A stretch of DNA of 37,665 nt from an uncultured Bacteroidales bacterium (GCA_937926785.1 CALBBQ010000060.1:1-37665); one strand, 5' to 3'; counted from the first letter of the stretch, positions 1 to 8,295 are shown. Program-made: numbers and translations. Notes: generated by a model from the letters alone, not told the origin.

Positions 1-513
1 CTTCCCTGAAGAATAGCTTTAGCGCGCTTACCACCTGATTCTGGTAGGCAAAGCTGTATCCTTTTTTCACTACTTGCTCGTGTAGGTACCTTACAATATC
101 ATCGTTGGTGAGCTGGGTCAACGGTTTCTCTTGGTCAACCCCAAGAAACTGTCGCACCGCTTCGATGTATGTTTTAATGGAGTTTGGGCTATACCTTTTG
201 TGGGTTAACCAGATTCTGAAATCAGTAATCAGCTTATCTTGATGATTGGCTATGCTTTCGATATGAGAGCCCTGGGCTGTGTTTCTCAAGCTCTCGTGGT
301 TGATGTAGGCCAATGAGCTGAATTGATCAAAAAATGGTAAAGCTTAAAGGCATGGGCTGGCGCATACCAGCAACGTTTGGTCTGGCTCCATCGTGCATTG
401 GGATAGCTTTTAATCTTGGCTATCAGCTCAGGGGGTCCGGCAAACTTGACCAGAATAACAGCAATCCCCCTGTGGGTGCTAGGTTCAAGTGTGATGACAG
501 GCTTTTCGTCCAT
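1..513 (-). pseudogene. Tyrosine recombinase/integrase, N-terminal part, frameshifted and cut by the window edge
   Basis: Frame one (513 down to about 330) gives an N-terminal domain with the pattern HRG-x-AVILVKF...W(S)xxxxCWYAP, known at the start of many Bacteroidota site-specific integrases. Frame two (from about 330 down to 1) continues with a SAM-like core-binding domain: FRIWLTHKRYSPNSIKTY, then AVRQFLG and LTNDDIVRYLHEQVVKKGYS...NQVVSALKLFF. The two halves join perfectly if one extra base is placed in the run of six A at 329-334 (+ strand). The frame as written stops at 286. The catalytic R-H-R-Y domain lies outside the window, so the class is judged only from the N-terminal half. The cause is either a homopolymer sequencing error or a true inactivating slip; I cannot tell which. 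It is unrelated to the ribosomal operon beside it and may mark an old integration site. Confidence 0.75.
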
Positions 514-597
514 GGTGCCTTGAGTTAGGAAATCATCAATAAAACAAGTTACAAAAAAAAGTGGTATGGAAAATATTCTGAAAGATTGGTTTTAAGG

Positions 598-630
598 AAA
601 AAAAAAGAGAGCATGCCACACATGCTCTCT
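598..630 (-). terminator. Rho-independent terminator of the rplM-rpsI-rpsB-tsf operon
   Basis: A perfect 10-bp stem (606-615 against 621-630) with a 5-nt loop is followed, on the minus strand, by nine U. It lies 23 nt after the tsf stop codon and closes the operon. Confidence 0.9.
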
Positions 631-652
631 TAATTTTGATGCCGGATTATGG

Positions 653-1480
653 TTAGATATTCAGCGATACGCGTTTGAAAGCAACCACCTTCAGGTCCTT
701 ATCAACACCCTGCAGGTACTGGCGTATGGTTAGCTTGTTGTCCTTAATGAACTCCTGGTTCATCAGGGTGCTTTCCTTGTAGAACTTCTGGAGTTTACCC
801 TCGGCAATCTTATCGAGCATGTTCTCGGGCTTGCCCTCAAGGCGAGCCTGCTCGCGGCCAATTTCAAACTCCTTCTGGCGTATGTCTTCGGGAACATCAT
901 CCTTGTCAATGGCTACCGGATTCATGGCAGCAATCTGCATGGCCACATCCTTGGCCACCTGTATGTCGGTCACCTTGTTGAAACCAACCAGGGTAGCCAG
1001 CTTGTTGCCGGGGTGGATGTAGGGAACCACCATGGGGGCTTCAACCTGATCGTAGTAGGAGAGGTCAACCTTCTCGCCGGTAATACCGGAGAACTCGGCC
1101 ACGTAATCAACCACCTTACGCCCATCAATCGACGATTCCTTGAGGGCGTCGAGGTTGGCGGGAGCGGTGTTCAGGGCGTGGTCCAGTATCTTGTTGGCAA
1201 CAGCCAGAAAGTCGGAGTTCTTAGCCACAAAGTCGGTCTCGCAGTTCAGAACGATCATGGCGCCACGGGTTCCGGCGGCGTTAACCTTGGCCAGGCCGGC
1301 ACCCTCGCCGGCTTCGCGACCGGCACGTTTGTTGGCAATTGCCTTTCCGCGTTCACGAATCAGTTCAATGGCACGTTCAATATCGCCATTGGCTTCGGTG
1401 AGGGCATTCTTGCAATCCATCATGCCTGCACCGGTAAGTTTGCGTAGCTTGGCTACATCTGCTGCTGTAATTTCAGCCAT
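653..1480 (-). CDS. tsf: Elongation factor Ts
   Basis: Guanine-nucleotide exchange factor that regenerates EF-Tu-GTP in the cytoplasm. The 275-residue product has the N-terminal UBA-like helix bundle (VAKLRKLTGAGMMDCKNAL at about 9-27), the GREAGEG region, and the EF-Tu-contacting core motif TDFVAKNSDF, which inserts beside the nucleotide pocket of EF-Tu. Length is normal for the family. The start ATG at 1480 is 22 nt after rpsB, the usual rpsB-tsf pair. It is last in its operon and is followed by a strong terminator at 598-630. Nothing is unusual about it. Confidence 0.97.
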   Translation of the reverse strand: MAEITAADVAKLRKLTGAGMMDCKNALTEANGDIERAIELIRERGKAIANKRAGREAGEGAGLAKVNAAGTRGAMIVLNCETDFVAKNSDFLAVANKILDHALNTAPANLDALKESSIDGRKVVDYVAEFSGITGEKVDLSYYDQVEAPMVVPYIHPGNKLATLVGFNKVTDIQVAKDVAMQIAAMNPVAIDKDDVPEDIRQKEFEIGREQARLEGKPENMLDKIAEGKLQKFYKESTLMNQEFIKDNKLTIRQYLQGVDKDLKVVAFKRVSLNI

Positions 1481-1502
1481 GGTTTAGTATTTTTTGTGTG
1501 AT

Positions 1503-2372
1503 TTACTCTTCGTCTTCTTCAATATCGCTTAAGGTTGCAGTGGGTTCTTCTGCTTCTTCAACTTCGTCCACCTCGGTCTCTTCTTCCTCTTCTACCACTT
1601 CCACAGCCTTTTTAGCTTTGCGAGCACGGGTTTTTACGCCTTCTTCCTTCTTTTCCTTGGGTGCGGGTTCCTTTTCCTTCTCGGCCTTACGTTCTTCAAG
1701 CCCTTCCTGAATGGCCTTAACCATGATGTCAACAATCAGAGCGATAGATTTGGAAGCATCGTCGTTTGCCGGTATCACAAAATCAATGGGAGTAGGATCA
1801 CAACAGGTATCAACCATAGCGATAACCGGGATGTTCAGCCTGTTGGCTTCACGTACGGCGATGTATTCTTTCTGAACGTCAACCACAAAAAGGGCAGCCG
1901 GCAGGCGGCTCAGGTCGGCAATTGACCCCAGGTTCTTCTCCAGCTTGGCACGCTGACGCGAGATCTGAAGCTTTTCGCGTTTCGATAGGGTGTCAAAGGT
2001 CCCATCGGTCATCATCTTATCGATGTTAGCCATCTTCTTCACAGCCTTACGGATGGTGGGGAAGTTGGTGAGCATACCACCGGGCCAGCGCTCGGTAACG
2101 TAGGGCATGTTTACTGCTTTTACGCGCTCAGCCACAATGTCCTTGGCTTGTTTCTTGGTGGCCACAAACAGAATCCTGCGGCCCGACTTGGCAATCTGTT
2201 TTACTGCAGCGGCAGCTTCGTCGATTTTCACTACGGTTTTGTGCAGGTCAATGATGTGTATCCCGTTCTTCTCCATAAAAATATAGGGAGCCATTTTGGG
2301 ATTCCACTTACGTTTGAGGTGACCAAAATGCACACCTGCTTCGAGCAGCTCTTGAAAATTTGTTCTTGACAT
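1503..2372 (-). CDS. rpsB: 30S ribosomal protein S2
   Basis: Small-subunit protein that binds near the head/body junction and helps recruit S1. The body (about 1-228) is a standard S2: LLEAGVHFGHLKRKWNPKM near the N-terminus, then FVATKKQAKDIV and the RWPGGMLTNF segment. Residues about 229-289 form an extra tail, first Lys/Glu-rich, then strongly acidic (runs of Glu and Asp). Comparable tails are seen in Bacteroidota S2 proteins; their job is not known to me. The start ATG at 2372 follows a 121-nt gap after rpsI, longer than other gaps in the operon, leaving room for a leader or internal promoter. Confidence 0.97.
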   Translation of the reverse strand: MSRTNFQELLEAGVHFGHLKRKWNPKMAPYIFMEKNGIHIIDLHKTVVKIDEAAAAVKQIAKSGRRILFVATKKQAKDIVAERVKAVNMPYVTERWPGGMLTNFPTIRKAVKKMANIDKMMTDGTFDTLSKREKLQISRQRAKLEKNLGSIADLSRLPAALFVVDVQKEYIAVREANRLNIPVIAMVDTCCDPTPIDFVIPANDDASKSIALIVDIMVKAIQEGLEERKAEKEKEPAPKEKKEEGVKTRARKAKKAVEVVEEEEETEVDEVEEAEEPTATLSDIEEDEE

Positions 2373-2493
2373 GTTTTATTCGTTTAGAATTTATTGGCAA
2401 TCGCTCAGTAGTCCCTTTCGGGAGTCTGGGCAATTTATTACTAAACTGCCTGCCAACTGGTTAATAATAAAATTGTAAATTGATTTGAAAAGA

Positions 2494-2883
2494 TTAACGT
2501 TTGCTGAACTGGAATCTCTTGCGGGCTTTGGGCCTACCAGGTTTCTTGCGTTCAACCTCACGCGGATCGCGGGTTAAGAAACCGTTGGCGCGCATAACGG
2601 CACGGTTTTCCTCGTTGTACGATACCAGTGCGCGGGCAATACCCAGCCTTAACGCTTCGGCCTGTCCGGTAATTCCACCACCATCAAGGGTTACCTTGAT
2701 GTCAAACTTCTCGGTTGCGTTCAGTACCATAAGGGGCTGTTTTACCACGTAGTGGAGCAGCTCGGAGCTGAAGTAATCCTTCATATCGCGACCGTTTATG
2801 GTGATGTTGCCTTTACCCTCGCGCAGGTAAACACGGGCAACTGCCGATTTTCTTCTTCCTAGTCCGTTATAAACTTGCTGCAT
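2494..2883 (-). CDS. rpsI: 30S ribosomal protein S9
   Basis: Small-subunit protein whose C-terminal tail reaches the P-site tRNA. The 129-residue product opens with the typical GLGRRKSAVARVYLREGKG block and ends in the basic tail KARKRFQFSKR, where the final Arg is the residue that contacts the anticodon stem-loop in known structures. It starts 8 nt after rplM; the rplM-rpsI pair is conserved across bacteria. Length is normal. Confidence 0.97.
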   Translation of the reverse strand: MQQVYNGLGRRKSAVARVYLREGKGNITINGRDMKDYFSSELLHYVVKQPLMVLNATEKFDIKVTLDGGGITGQAEALRLGIARALVSYNEENRAVMRANGFLTRDPREVERKKPGRPKARKRFQFSKR

Positions 2884-2891
2884 ATCTTTGC

Positions 2892-3347
2892 TTATTTAAT
2901 GTTGCTAAGTTCAAGTTGTTTTGGCTTTTGAGCCTCGTGCGGATGCTCCGAACCGGCGTAAACGTAAAGGTTACGGAAAAGCGCAGCGCCAAGCCTGTTC
3001 TTGGGTAGCATACCCTTCACGGCGTGCTCAATCACCCAAATGGGCTTACGCTGAAGCACCTCCTTGGGGGTAGAGAAGCGCTGACCTCCGGGGTAACCGG
3101 TGTGGCGTACGTACTGCTTCTCGGTGAGCTTGCGTCCGGTAAGGCGCACCTTATCGGCGTTGATGATAATCACATTATCACCGCAGTCAACGTGCGGGGT
3201 GTAACTGGGTTTGTGCTTGCCTCTCAGGATTTTAGCCACCTGGCTCGATAACCGCCCCAGTACCTGGTTGGTGGCATCAATCACAACCCACTCCTTGTTC
3301 ACGGTAGCCTTGTTGGCCATTACCGATTTGTAACTTGTCGTGTTCAC
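2892..3347 (-). CDS. rplM: 50S ribosomal protein L13
   Basis: Early-assembly large-subunit protein. The 151-residue product has the Bacteroidota-style N-terminus ([20 protein letters not shown]), then [20 protein letters not shown], the conserved [16 protein letters not shown] block and HPHEAQKP at the C-terminus. The start is a GTG at 3345-3347; the next in-frame ATG (codon 10) would remove residues conserved in relatives. It is the first gene of the operon, with a promoter about 70 nt upstream. Confidence 0.96.
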   Translation of the reverse strand: MNTTSYKSVMANKATVNKEWVVIDATNQVLGRLSSQVAKILRGKHKPSYTPHVDCGDNVIIINADKVRLTGRKLTEKQYVRHTGYPGGQRFSTPKEVLQRKPIWVIEHAVKGMLPKNRLGAALFRNLYVYAGSEHPHEAQKPKQLELSNIK

Positions 3348-3416
3348 TGTAATCTCTTAATTTTTAGGTTAATACCAACTTTTTTTTGTGATCCTGTTTT
3401 GATAATAAGCGGGACG

Positions 3417-3447
3417 CAAAAATACAACTATTTATTTAAACAACAAG
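3417..3447 (-). promoter_or_regulatory. Bacteroidota-type promoter of rplM operon
   Basis: On the minus strand CTTG (3447-3444), a 19-bp spacer and TATTTTTG (3424-3417) match the -33 TTTG / -7 TAnnTTTG pattern, with one mismatch in the -33 box. Transcription would begin near 3410 and give a leader of about 63 nt before the GTG start of rplM. Confidence 0.6.
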
Positions 3448-3503
3448 GGGTTTTGTGTATAAAAATAAATTGGTTAAATTGGTGCAGGGTTAACCCCATC
3501 CTT

Positions 3504-3566
3504 GTCATGCTGAGCGGAGTTGAAGCAACTCTACCCCTGTCACCCCTCAACTCCGCGTGGGGTGAC
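3504..3566. repeat. Palindromic intergenic repeat, solitary copy
   Basis: The half GTCATGCTGAGCGGAGTTG (from 3504) is followed by a hairpin GTCACCCC...GGGGTGAC (3539-3566, 8-bp stem, 12-nt loop, with CAACTCCGC inside). These are variants of the units that form the arrays at 37321-37572, so the same repeat family occurs at both ends of the window. Confidence 0.7.
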
Positions 3567-3750
3567 CCGCACACGGATATCAACAAATCCCACTCTTAAC
3601 AGGGGTTTACCGTGTTCCGATGCAACGGTTAAAAAAGGTTCTTTAAAATAGTTCAAGCGTGTATCGCTGAGTTTGGCTGGCTCTGGCGCACCATGACTAA
3701 GGTTCTGGGCTATGTGATTGCCGATTTTTTACAAGCAACAATCAACGAAT

Positions 3751-3769
3751 GTCTATCAAATTGATAGAC
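3751..3769. promoter_or_regulatory. 19-bp inverted repeat, possible operator
   Basis: Two perfect 9-bp arms (GTCTATCAA and TTGATAGAC) surround a single central A. It lies about 27 bp upstream of the presumed -33 box of the O-antigen-ligase-like gene. There is no U-run after it, so it is not a terminator. A regulator site is an inference. Confidence 0.35.
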
Positions 3770-3795
3770 TACCAAATATTCTTCAACCCATGCTC

Positions 3796-3824
3796 TTTTC
3801 TTACCTTCCAATCGCTTATTTTTG
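3796..3824 (+). promoter_or_regulatory. Probable promoter of the O-antigen-ligase-like gene
   Basis: TATTTTTG at 3817-3824 fits the -7 TAnnTTTG box; TTTT at 3796-3799, 17 bp upstream, is a weak -33 match. The start would fall near 3831, only about 10 nt before the ATG at 3841, which favours that start over earlier in-frame ones. Confidence 0.45.
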
Positions 3825-3840
3825 CAGAAACCTATTGTTC

Positions 3841-5403
3841 ATGTTTGGAGCCCGTTTCCATAGGAAAATTTATATTCTGGCATTCGCCATAACCCTTGCT
3901 GCTTTGCCTCTATCGGTAGTTGGGGTAAGTATAGGCCTCATTACGTTGGCCATAAATTTCCTCCTTAGTGCTGGCTGGCGAGCAAAGTGGAAACGCATAG
4001 GGCAGTATCCTTTGGTTTGGGTATTTGTATCTATTTACCTTCCAATTCTAATTGGTGGGCTTGTTTCGGATGGAAACCCCAAAGCATTCGAGCTTATGAG
4101 GCTCTGGTTGCCACTCCTGGTAGTTCCCCTTGTAATTGCCATGAGCGATGAACTCTCTGCAAAGGAGCTGCAGCTCCTTTTTATCATTTTTGTTGCTTCG
4201 GTTTTTACCGCTACAGTTGTAGGTGGTTACTTTTACATCGATGGTGTTGACGACTTACGAAAATTATCACCCGTTATTTCCCATATCCGGTTATCGCTAA
4301 TGGTTAACCTCTCCATAGCAATCATCCTCTACCTTTACCGGTTTTACAAACCCAACCCTTGGGTTTACTGGCTACCCGGCATTTTACTTACTTCATGGTT
4401 TATCTTCTTCCTCTTTATGCTCCAATCGTTTACCGGGATAGTGATGCTCGCCTTGCTGGTTGTGGTGGTATTGTATCAGGTGATTAAGCAGACCAGGCCA
4501 ATATCACGTTTCGTAATCATCACAGCTGGTGCAACAGCATTATTCATAACACTCTCATCCCTCTTACACTTGTACGATAGTACTGTATCGGTAAAGCTCA
4601 CACCCGATAATAATCCACGATTGCTCACTGCTAATGGGAATCCATACTTTAGCGATACCCTTTCCCGGCTTACCGAGAATGGCTACCTGGTGAACATCAA
4701 CATTTGCGAAGCGGAGCTCCGCAAGGAGTGGGGCATACGAAGCGCAATCCCATTTGATAGCACAGATAAAAAGGGGCAGCCCATAAAGCTTACCCTGATT
4801 AGGTACCTCGCATCGACCGGGTTAACCAAGGACTCGGTTGGTTTAAGCAAGTTGGACTCGCGTGACATTTCCCTTGTTGAGAGGGGGTTTACCAATGTAT
4901 TATACCGTAACCGACCAAGTGGGTTTCGGAGTAGGCTTTACGAGTTTTTCTACGACATCAATCAGTATAGATATTTTGGAAAGCTAACAGGGGGTTCCGT
5001 GCTTAGGCGCATTCTTTACTTTCAGGCGGCATGGTATGTGGTACAGAAAAACTTTTGGTTAGGTGCTGGTTATGAAAACTTGCATGGTGCTATGGATGCC
5101 TACTACGATTTTCGAGGTATCGATTTGCCGAAAACCTTGAGGTTTATGCCTCACAATCAGTACCTCACGGTTTGGGCTTCGGCGGGCATTGTTGGCCTGA
5201 TCGTTTTTCTGGCAGCATTGATTATACCTTTCGTAGTTAGCAAAAATTTCTCATGTTTTTTAGTGCAATTTTTTTTGCTGATGATGCTTATTTCAATGCT
5301 TTTTGAGGATACCCTGCTTACGCATATTGGAGTATCGTTAATGGCAGTTTTTAGCGCAATTCTTTTGTTCGGATACAGGTTTTACAAAGATGCCAATCCA
5401 TGA
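3841..5403 (+). CDS. O-antigen ligase-like (Wzy_C/WaaL-type) polytopic membrane protein
   Basis: The 520-residue product has about ten hydrophobic segments and one large hydrophilic loop (about 244-390). After it comes FWLGAGYENLHG...MPHNQYLTVWASAGIVG; the His438-Asn pair and the LGxG motif are typical of the ligase/polymerase superfamily that joins or extends surface glycans at the periplasmic side of the inner membrane. Which glycan is used cannot be read from sequence. The frame is open upstream to 3718, but those 41 residues are not hydrophobic-family-like and would lie upstream of the presumed transcription start, so I take ATG 3841. The stop overlaps the next start by 4 nt (ATGA), indicating co-transcription with the glycosylase gene. 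Confidence 0.75.
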   Translation: MFGARFHRKIYILAFAITLAALPLSVVGVSIGLITLAINFLLSAGWRAKWKRIGQYPLVWVFVSIYLPILIGGLVSDGNPKAFELMRLWLPLLVVPLVIAMSDELSAKELQLLFIIFVASVFTATVVGGYFYIDGVDDLRKLSPVISHIRLSLMVNLSIAIILYLYRFYKPNPWVYWLPGILLTSWFIFFLFMLQSFTGIVMLALLVVVVLYQVIKQTRPISRFVIITAGATALFITLSSLLHLYDSTVSVKLTPDNNPRLLTANGNPYFSDTLSRLTENGYLVNINICEAELRKEWGIRSAIPFDSTDKKGQPIKLTLIRYLASTGLTKDSVGLSKLDSRDISLVERGFTNVLYRNRPSGFRSRLYEFFYDINQYRYFGKLTGGSVLRRILYFQAAWYVVQKNFWLGAGYENLHGAMDAYYDFRGIDLPKTLRFMPHNQYLTVWASAGIVGLIVFLAALIIPFVVSKNFSCFLVQFFLLMMLISMLFEDTLLTHIGVSLMAVFSAILLFGYRFYKDANP

Positions 5404-5921
5404 ACTCCCGTTTAAACCATTCCTTTTATAGGCGCGATGTACTAGAAGTTGCACCGCAGCTGCTTGGTAAAACCCTGGTACGCAGGTTTCCCGATGGTAA
5501 TTCCCTTCGGGTTACCATTACCGAGGTTGAGGCCTACAAGGGTACTGACGATTTGGGATGCCATGCAAGCAGGGGAATGACCCAGCGGAACAGGGTGATG
5601 TTCGATAACGGCGGATTGGTATATGTTTACCTCATCTATGGGATGTACTGGATGCTCAATGTGGTCACATCAACACATTCCGAACCGCAGGCAGTACTAA
5701 TCAGAGGGGTAACCGGTGCCGAAGGCCCGGGTAAGCTAACCCGGTTGCTGAAAATTGATGGTTCGTTCTATGGCGAGGATTTGGTGGAGTCAAACCGAAT
5801 CTGGATCGAAGATAACGGTATTAAAGCCGATTACATTACTACACCCCGTATTGGAATTGACTATGCAGGCCCATACTGGTCAAAGGTACCCTGGCGGTTT
5901 GTGCTAAAGAGTCAATCGTAA
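5400..5921 (+). CDS. DNA-3-methyladenine glycosylase (AAG/MPG family)
   Basis: Base-excision-repair enzyme that removes alkylated and deaminated purines. The 173-residue protein has the family signatures: LGKTLVRR near residue 22, the catalytic-region TEVEAYKGTDDLGCHAS (the Glu of EAY activates water in the human enzyme), RNRVMF, the VYLIYGMYWMLNVV strand and EGPGKLT. It is slightly shorter than most members (about 190-200) but every core motif is present. The start overlaps the preceding stop by 4 nt. No functional link to the glycan ligase is evident; the coupling is probably only transcriptional. Confidence 0.93.
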   Translation: MNSRLNHSFYRRDVLEVAPQLLGKTLVRRFPDGNSLRVTITEVEAYKGTDDLGCHASRGMTQRNRVMFDNGGLVYVYLIYGMYWMLNVVTSTHSEPQAVLIRGVTGAEGPGKLTRLLKIDGSFYGEDLVESNRIWIEDNGIKADYITTPRIGIDYAGPYWSKVPWRFVLKSQS

Positions 5922-6024
5922 CATTTCTGTAAACTTTTATGAAAGTGTTCTAAATTCGAAATAGTTTAGTAGTTAAAAGTTGATGATATAGAGGCTATCT
6001 GTTTTTCCATCAAACTGTCCGATC

Positions 6025-6972
6025 ATGAAAAAAATTGTTTTCGCCGAGCCTATTGGTCTAACCGATACCGCTGCTACCGCTTTTAGAGCGGAGATGTTGC
6101 GGAGCGGCTATGAGGTAGATTACCATCATACTGTTCCCGCTTCACAATCCGATTTGCAGCAGCGCATTGGCGATGCCCATGTGCTGGTAATATCCAACTA
6201 CCCGTTGGCAGCCAGCACGTTGCAGGCATGTTCTAATCTTAAGCTTATTGCCGTTGCATTTACCGGTGTTGATCATGTTCCACTCGATTACTGTCGCGAG
6301 AAAGGGATCAGGGTTTGCAATGCAGCCGGATACAGCACACAGGCAGTTGCTGAGTTAACCTTAGCCCTGGCTGTTTCGCTGCTAAGGAGGGTGGTAGCAA
6401 TGGATGCAGCCACGCGCAGTGGTGGTACCCGTAACGGTTTTCTGGGTACTGAGTTGGCCGGTAAAACCTTTGGTATTATAGGACTCGGAACCATAGGGCA
6501 GCGGGTTGCAAGGCTTGCTGCTGCCTACGGTTGTAAGGTGATCGCTTGCACACGAACCCCTAAAGGACTTCCGGATGTAGAGCTGGTTTCTCTTGAGAGC
6601 CTATTCAGCGAAGCAGACATAGTATCGCTTCACATCCCGGCCACCCTGCAAACGGTTGGTATGGTTAACATGAACCTGCTTGGCCGAATGAAATCCACTG
6701 CTATACTGATAAATACCGCACGGGGCACGTTGGTTGATTGCCTTGCCCTAAGCCATGCCCTCCAAGACGGCCGTATTGCCGGGGCTGCCATTGATGTGTA
6801 TGAGCATGAACCACCCCTAGAGCCCGATCATCCACTCCTGAAAGCACCCAATACCATTCTGCTACCTCATATTGCGTATGCAACCCGCGAGGCAATTGAT
6901 GCCAGAACAACCATTGTGCTGAACAACATCAGGGCCTGGTTGATGCAAGAACCTCAGAATGTGGTTGTATAG
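6025..6972 (+). CDS. D-isomer-specific 2-hydroxyacid dehydrogenase
   Basis: NAD(P)-dependent oxidoreductase that interconverts a 2-keto acid and a D-2-hydroxy acid. The 315-residue protein has the split catalytic domain with a central Rossmann fold: GLGTIG at 153-158, catalytic Arg233 in NTARG, Glu262 in DVYEHEP and His282 in LPHIAY. The N-terminal GVDHVPLDYC pattern is of the glycerate/hydroxypyruvate reductase or phosphoglycerate dehydrogenase type, but there is no C-terminal ACT domain. The substrate is not assignable. It has its own 103-nt upstream gap and ends about 95 nt before tRNA-Asn. Confidence 0.92.
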   Translation: MKKIVFAEPIGLTDTAATAFRAEMLRSGYEVDYHHTVPASQSDLQQRIGDAHVLVISNYPLAASTLQACSNLKLIAVAFTGVDHVPLDYCREKGIRVCNAAGYSTQAVAELTLALAVSLLRRVVAMDAATRSGGTRNGFLGTELAGKTFGIIGLGTIGQRVARLAAAYGCKVIACTRTPKGLPDVELVSLESLFSEADIVSLHIPATLQTVGMVNMNLLGRMKSTAILINTARGTLVDCLALSHALQDGRIAGAAIDVYEHEPPLEPDHPLLKAPNTILLPHIAYATREAIDARTTIVLNNIRAWLMQEPQNVVV

Positions 6973-7011
6973 CCACATGTATATCCGTTTGAGAAAATTT
7001 TTTTTAAAAAA

Positions 7012-7044
7012 TTTGGTGCATATTATCAAAAAGTATTACATTTG
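7012..7044 (+). promoter_or_regulatory. Bacteroidota-type promoter of tRNA-Asn
   Basis: TTTG at 7012-7015, a 21-bp spacer, and TACATTTG at 7037-7044 match -33/-7 boxes exactly. The start would be near 7051, about 16 nt before the mature tRNA. Confidence 0.75.
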
Positions 7045-7066
7045 CACCGCAAATAAAAAACAGCAC

Positions 7067-7140
7067 TCCTCATTAGCTCAGTTGGTTAGAGCACCTGACT
7101 GTTAATCAGGGGGTCCTAGGTTCAAGTCCTAGATGAGGAG
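7067..7140 (+). tRNA. tRNA-Asn (anticodon GTT)
   Basis: A full cloverleaf can be drawn: acceptor TCCTCAT (7067-7073) with ATGAGGA (7133-7139), D-arm GCTC...GAGC, anticodon stem CCTGA/TCAGG around CTGTTAA, T-arm CTAGG-TTCAAGT-CCTAG, discriminator G at 7140. The anticodon GTT reads Asn codons. The 3' CCA is not encoded (the next bases are CAA), so it must be added after transcription. Confidence 0.97.
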
Positions 7141-7142
7141 CA

Positions 7143-7173
7143 AACCCCGATGAAAATCGGGGTTTTATTTTTG
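7143..7173 (+). terminator. Terminator after tRNA-Asn
   Basis: AACCCCGAT / ATCGGGGTT stem with a GAAA-type loop, followed by TTATTTTTG. It lies 2 nt after the tRNA, and its T-run sits only about 30 nt before the next gene. This makes an upstream start for the kinase (inside the hairpin) unlikely. Confidence 0.85.
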
Positions 7174-7203
7174 TATCTTTACAGCGAAAATATACAGGAA
7201 ATC

Positions 7204-8184
7204 ATGATTAAAATTGTTGGATTGGGCAATGCCCTGGTCGATATACTCATGCAGCTTCCCAACGATGCTAAGCTAAGTGAGCTGAACTTGCCAAAGGGCA
7301 GCATGCAGCTGGTTGACCAGAACAGGATGCAGAGCATACTAGATCAAACAGCCGGCTTGCCACGCACCATGGCTGCTGGTGGAAGCGCTGCCAATACCAT
7401 ACATGGGCTGGCCAGATTGGGCGTTGATACTGCTTTCATAGGTAAGATAGGCGACGATTCATTTGGTCAGGCTTTTGCTGATGACCTTAAGCGAAGCGGC
7501 GTTAGGCCGGTTATGCTCAGGGGTACAGCAGAATCCGGAAGGGCCATAGCCTTCATCACCCCCGATTCGGAACGAACATTTGCCGTTTACCTGGGAGCTG
7601 CCATTGAGCTAACACCCGAAGATCTTACGGAGGAACACTTTAAAGGGTATAACCATTTCCATATAGAGGGGTATCTGGTTCAAAACCATGCACTCATCCG
7701 CAGGGCTGTAGAACTGGCTAAGCACAGCGGTTGCACCATTTCGCTCGATTTGGCCAGCTACAACGTGGTGGAGGATAATACGGAGTTTCTCAGGGATGTT
7801 ACACGTGAGTATGTTGATTTTTTGTTTGCCAACGAGGAGGAAGCCAAAGCTTTTACCGGCAAATCGCCTGAGCTGGCATTGCATGAGCTGGCCTCGGCTA
7901 CCCGTATGGCTATAGTTAAGCTGGGCCCTTCGGGCTCTATCATCAAACGTGGCAATGAGGTTGTGCGGGTTGGTGTTATTGATGTGAACAGTATAGACAC
8001 TACCGGTGCCGGCGATTTGTATGCCGCAGGATTTCTTTACGGATACTATAAGGGATTGTCCATAGAAAAATGCGGAAGAATTGGTGCTATTCTTTCGGGG
8101 CATGTAATTGAGGTTATTGGACCGAAGATGGATAATTCCAGATGGGAAAAAATAATGGGCTTGGTTAGGGATGTTGAACGATAA
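7204..8184 (+). CDS. PfkB-family carbohydrate/nucleoside kinase, adenosine-kinase-like
   Basis: The 326-residue protein has both ribokinase-family signatures: the GGSAANT region at about 59-65, GKIGDDSFG near 80, and DTTGAGD at 265-271 with the catalytic base Asp271 and an anion hole (GAG). The overall pattern (VGLGNALVDIL at the start) is the one usually named adenosine kinase in this phylum; ribose or another sugar cannot be excluded. It would phosphorylate adenosine to AMP in purine salvage. The frame is open back to 7150, but that part lies in the tRNA terminator, so ATG 7204, preceded by AGGAAA, is chosen. A possible -7 box TATCTTTA lies at 7174-7181. Confidence 0.85.
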   Translation: MIKIVGLGNALVDILMQLPNDAKLSELNLPKGSMQLVDQNRMQSILDQTAGLPRTMAAGGSAANTIHGLARLGVDTAFIGKIGDDSFGQAFADDLKRSGVRPVMLRGTAESGRAIAFITPDSERTFAVYLGAAIELTPEDLTEEHFKGYNHFHIEGYLVQNHALIRRAVELAKHSGCTISLDLASYNVVEDNTEFLRDVTREYVDFLFANEEEAKAFTGKSPELALHELASATRMAIVKLGPSGSIIKRGNEVVRVGVIDVNSIDTTGAGDLYAAGFLYGYYKGLSIEKCGRIGAILSGHVIEVIGPKMDNSRWEKIMGLVRDVER

Positions 8185-8244
8185 AGCACCGGGAAAAAAT
8201 AATTATCTTCTATTCAGACTAACTGAGGAGAGTAATGATAAAAT

Positions 8245-8272
8245 AAAAAACCGCCTTTTATGGCGGTTTTTT
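8245..8272. terminator. Bidirectional terminator
   Basis: AAAAAACCGCC (8245-8255), a 6-nt loop, and GGCGGTTTTTT (8262-8272). The A-run and T-run serve both strands, closing the kinase gene on + and the long signalling operon on -. Confidence 0.9.
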
Positions 8273-8295
8273 CATATGCTGTCATCCATTTTTTG

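Larger units (their letters stand above)
3448..3795. other. Intergenic stretch between divergent rplM and the O-antigen-ligase-like gene
   Basis: This stretch lies between the two divergent promoters and I see no coding region in it. It holds a repeat copy (3504-3566) and an inverted repeat (3751-3769), listed separately; 3570-3750 shows no recognisable feature. Short open frames here run through the palindromic repeat or lack conservation-like composition. Confidence 0.6.

Noticed and set aside
2400..2460. Possible regulatory hairpin in the rpsI-rpsB gap (CCC-GAAA-GGG core on the minus strand)
   Set aside because: The stem is only 3-4 bp before mismatches; too weak to call a leader structure without comparison.
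3399..3599. 66-codon open frame on + strand
   Set aside because: It runs through the rplM promoter and the palindromic repeat and shows no family likeness.
7150..7203. Earlier start for the kinase gene
   Set aside because: This part lies inside the terminator hairpin after tRNA-Asn and is unlike kinase N-termini.
7609..8103. 164-codon open frame on - strand
   Set aside because: Antisense to the PfkB-type kinase gene; no recognisable motif.
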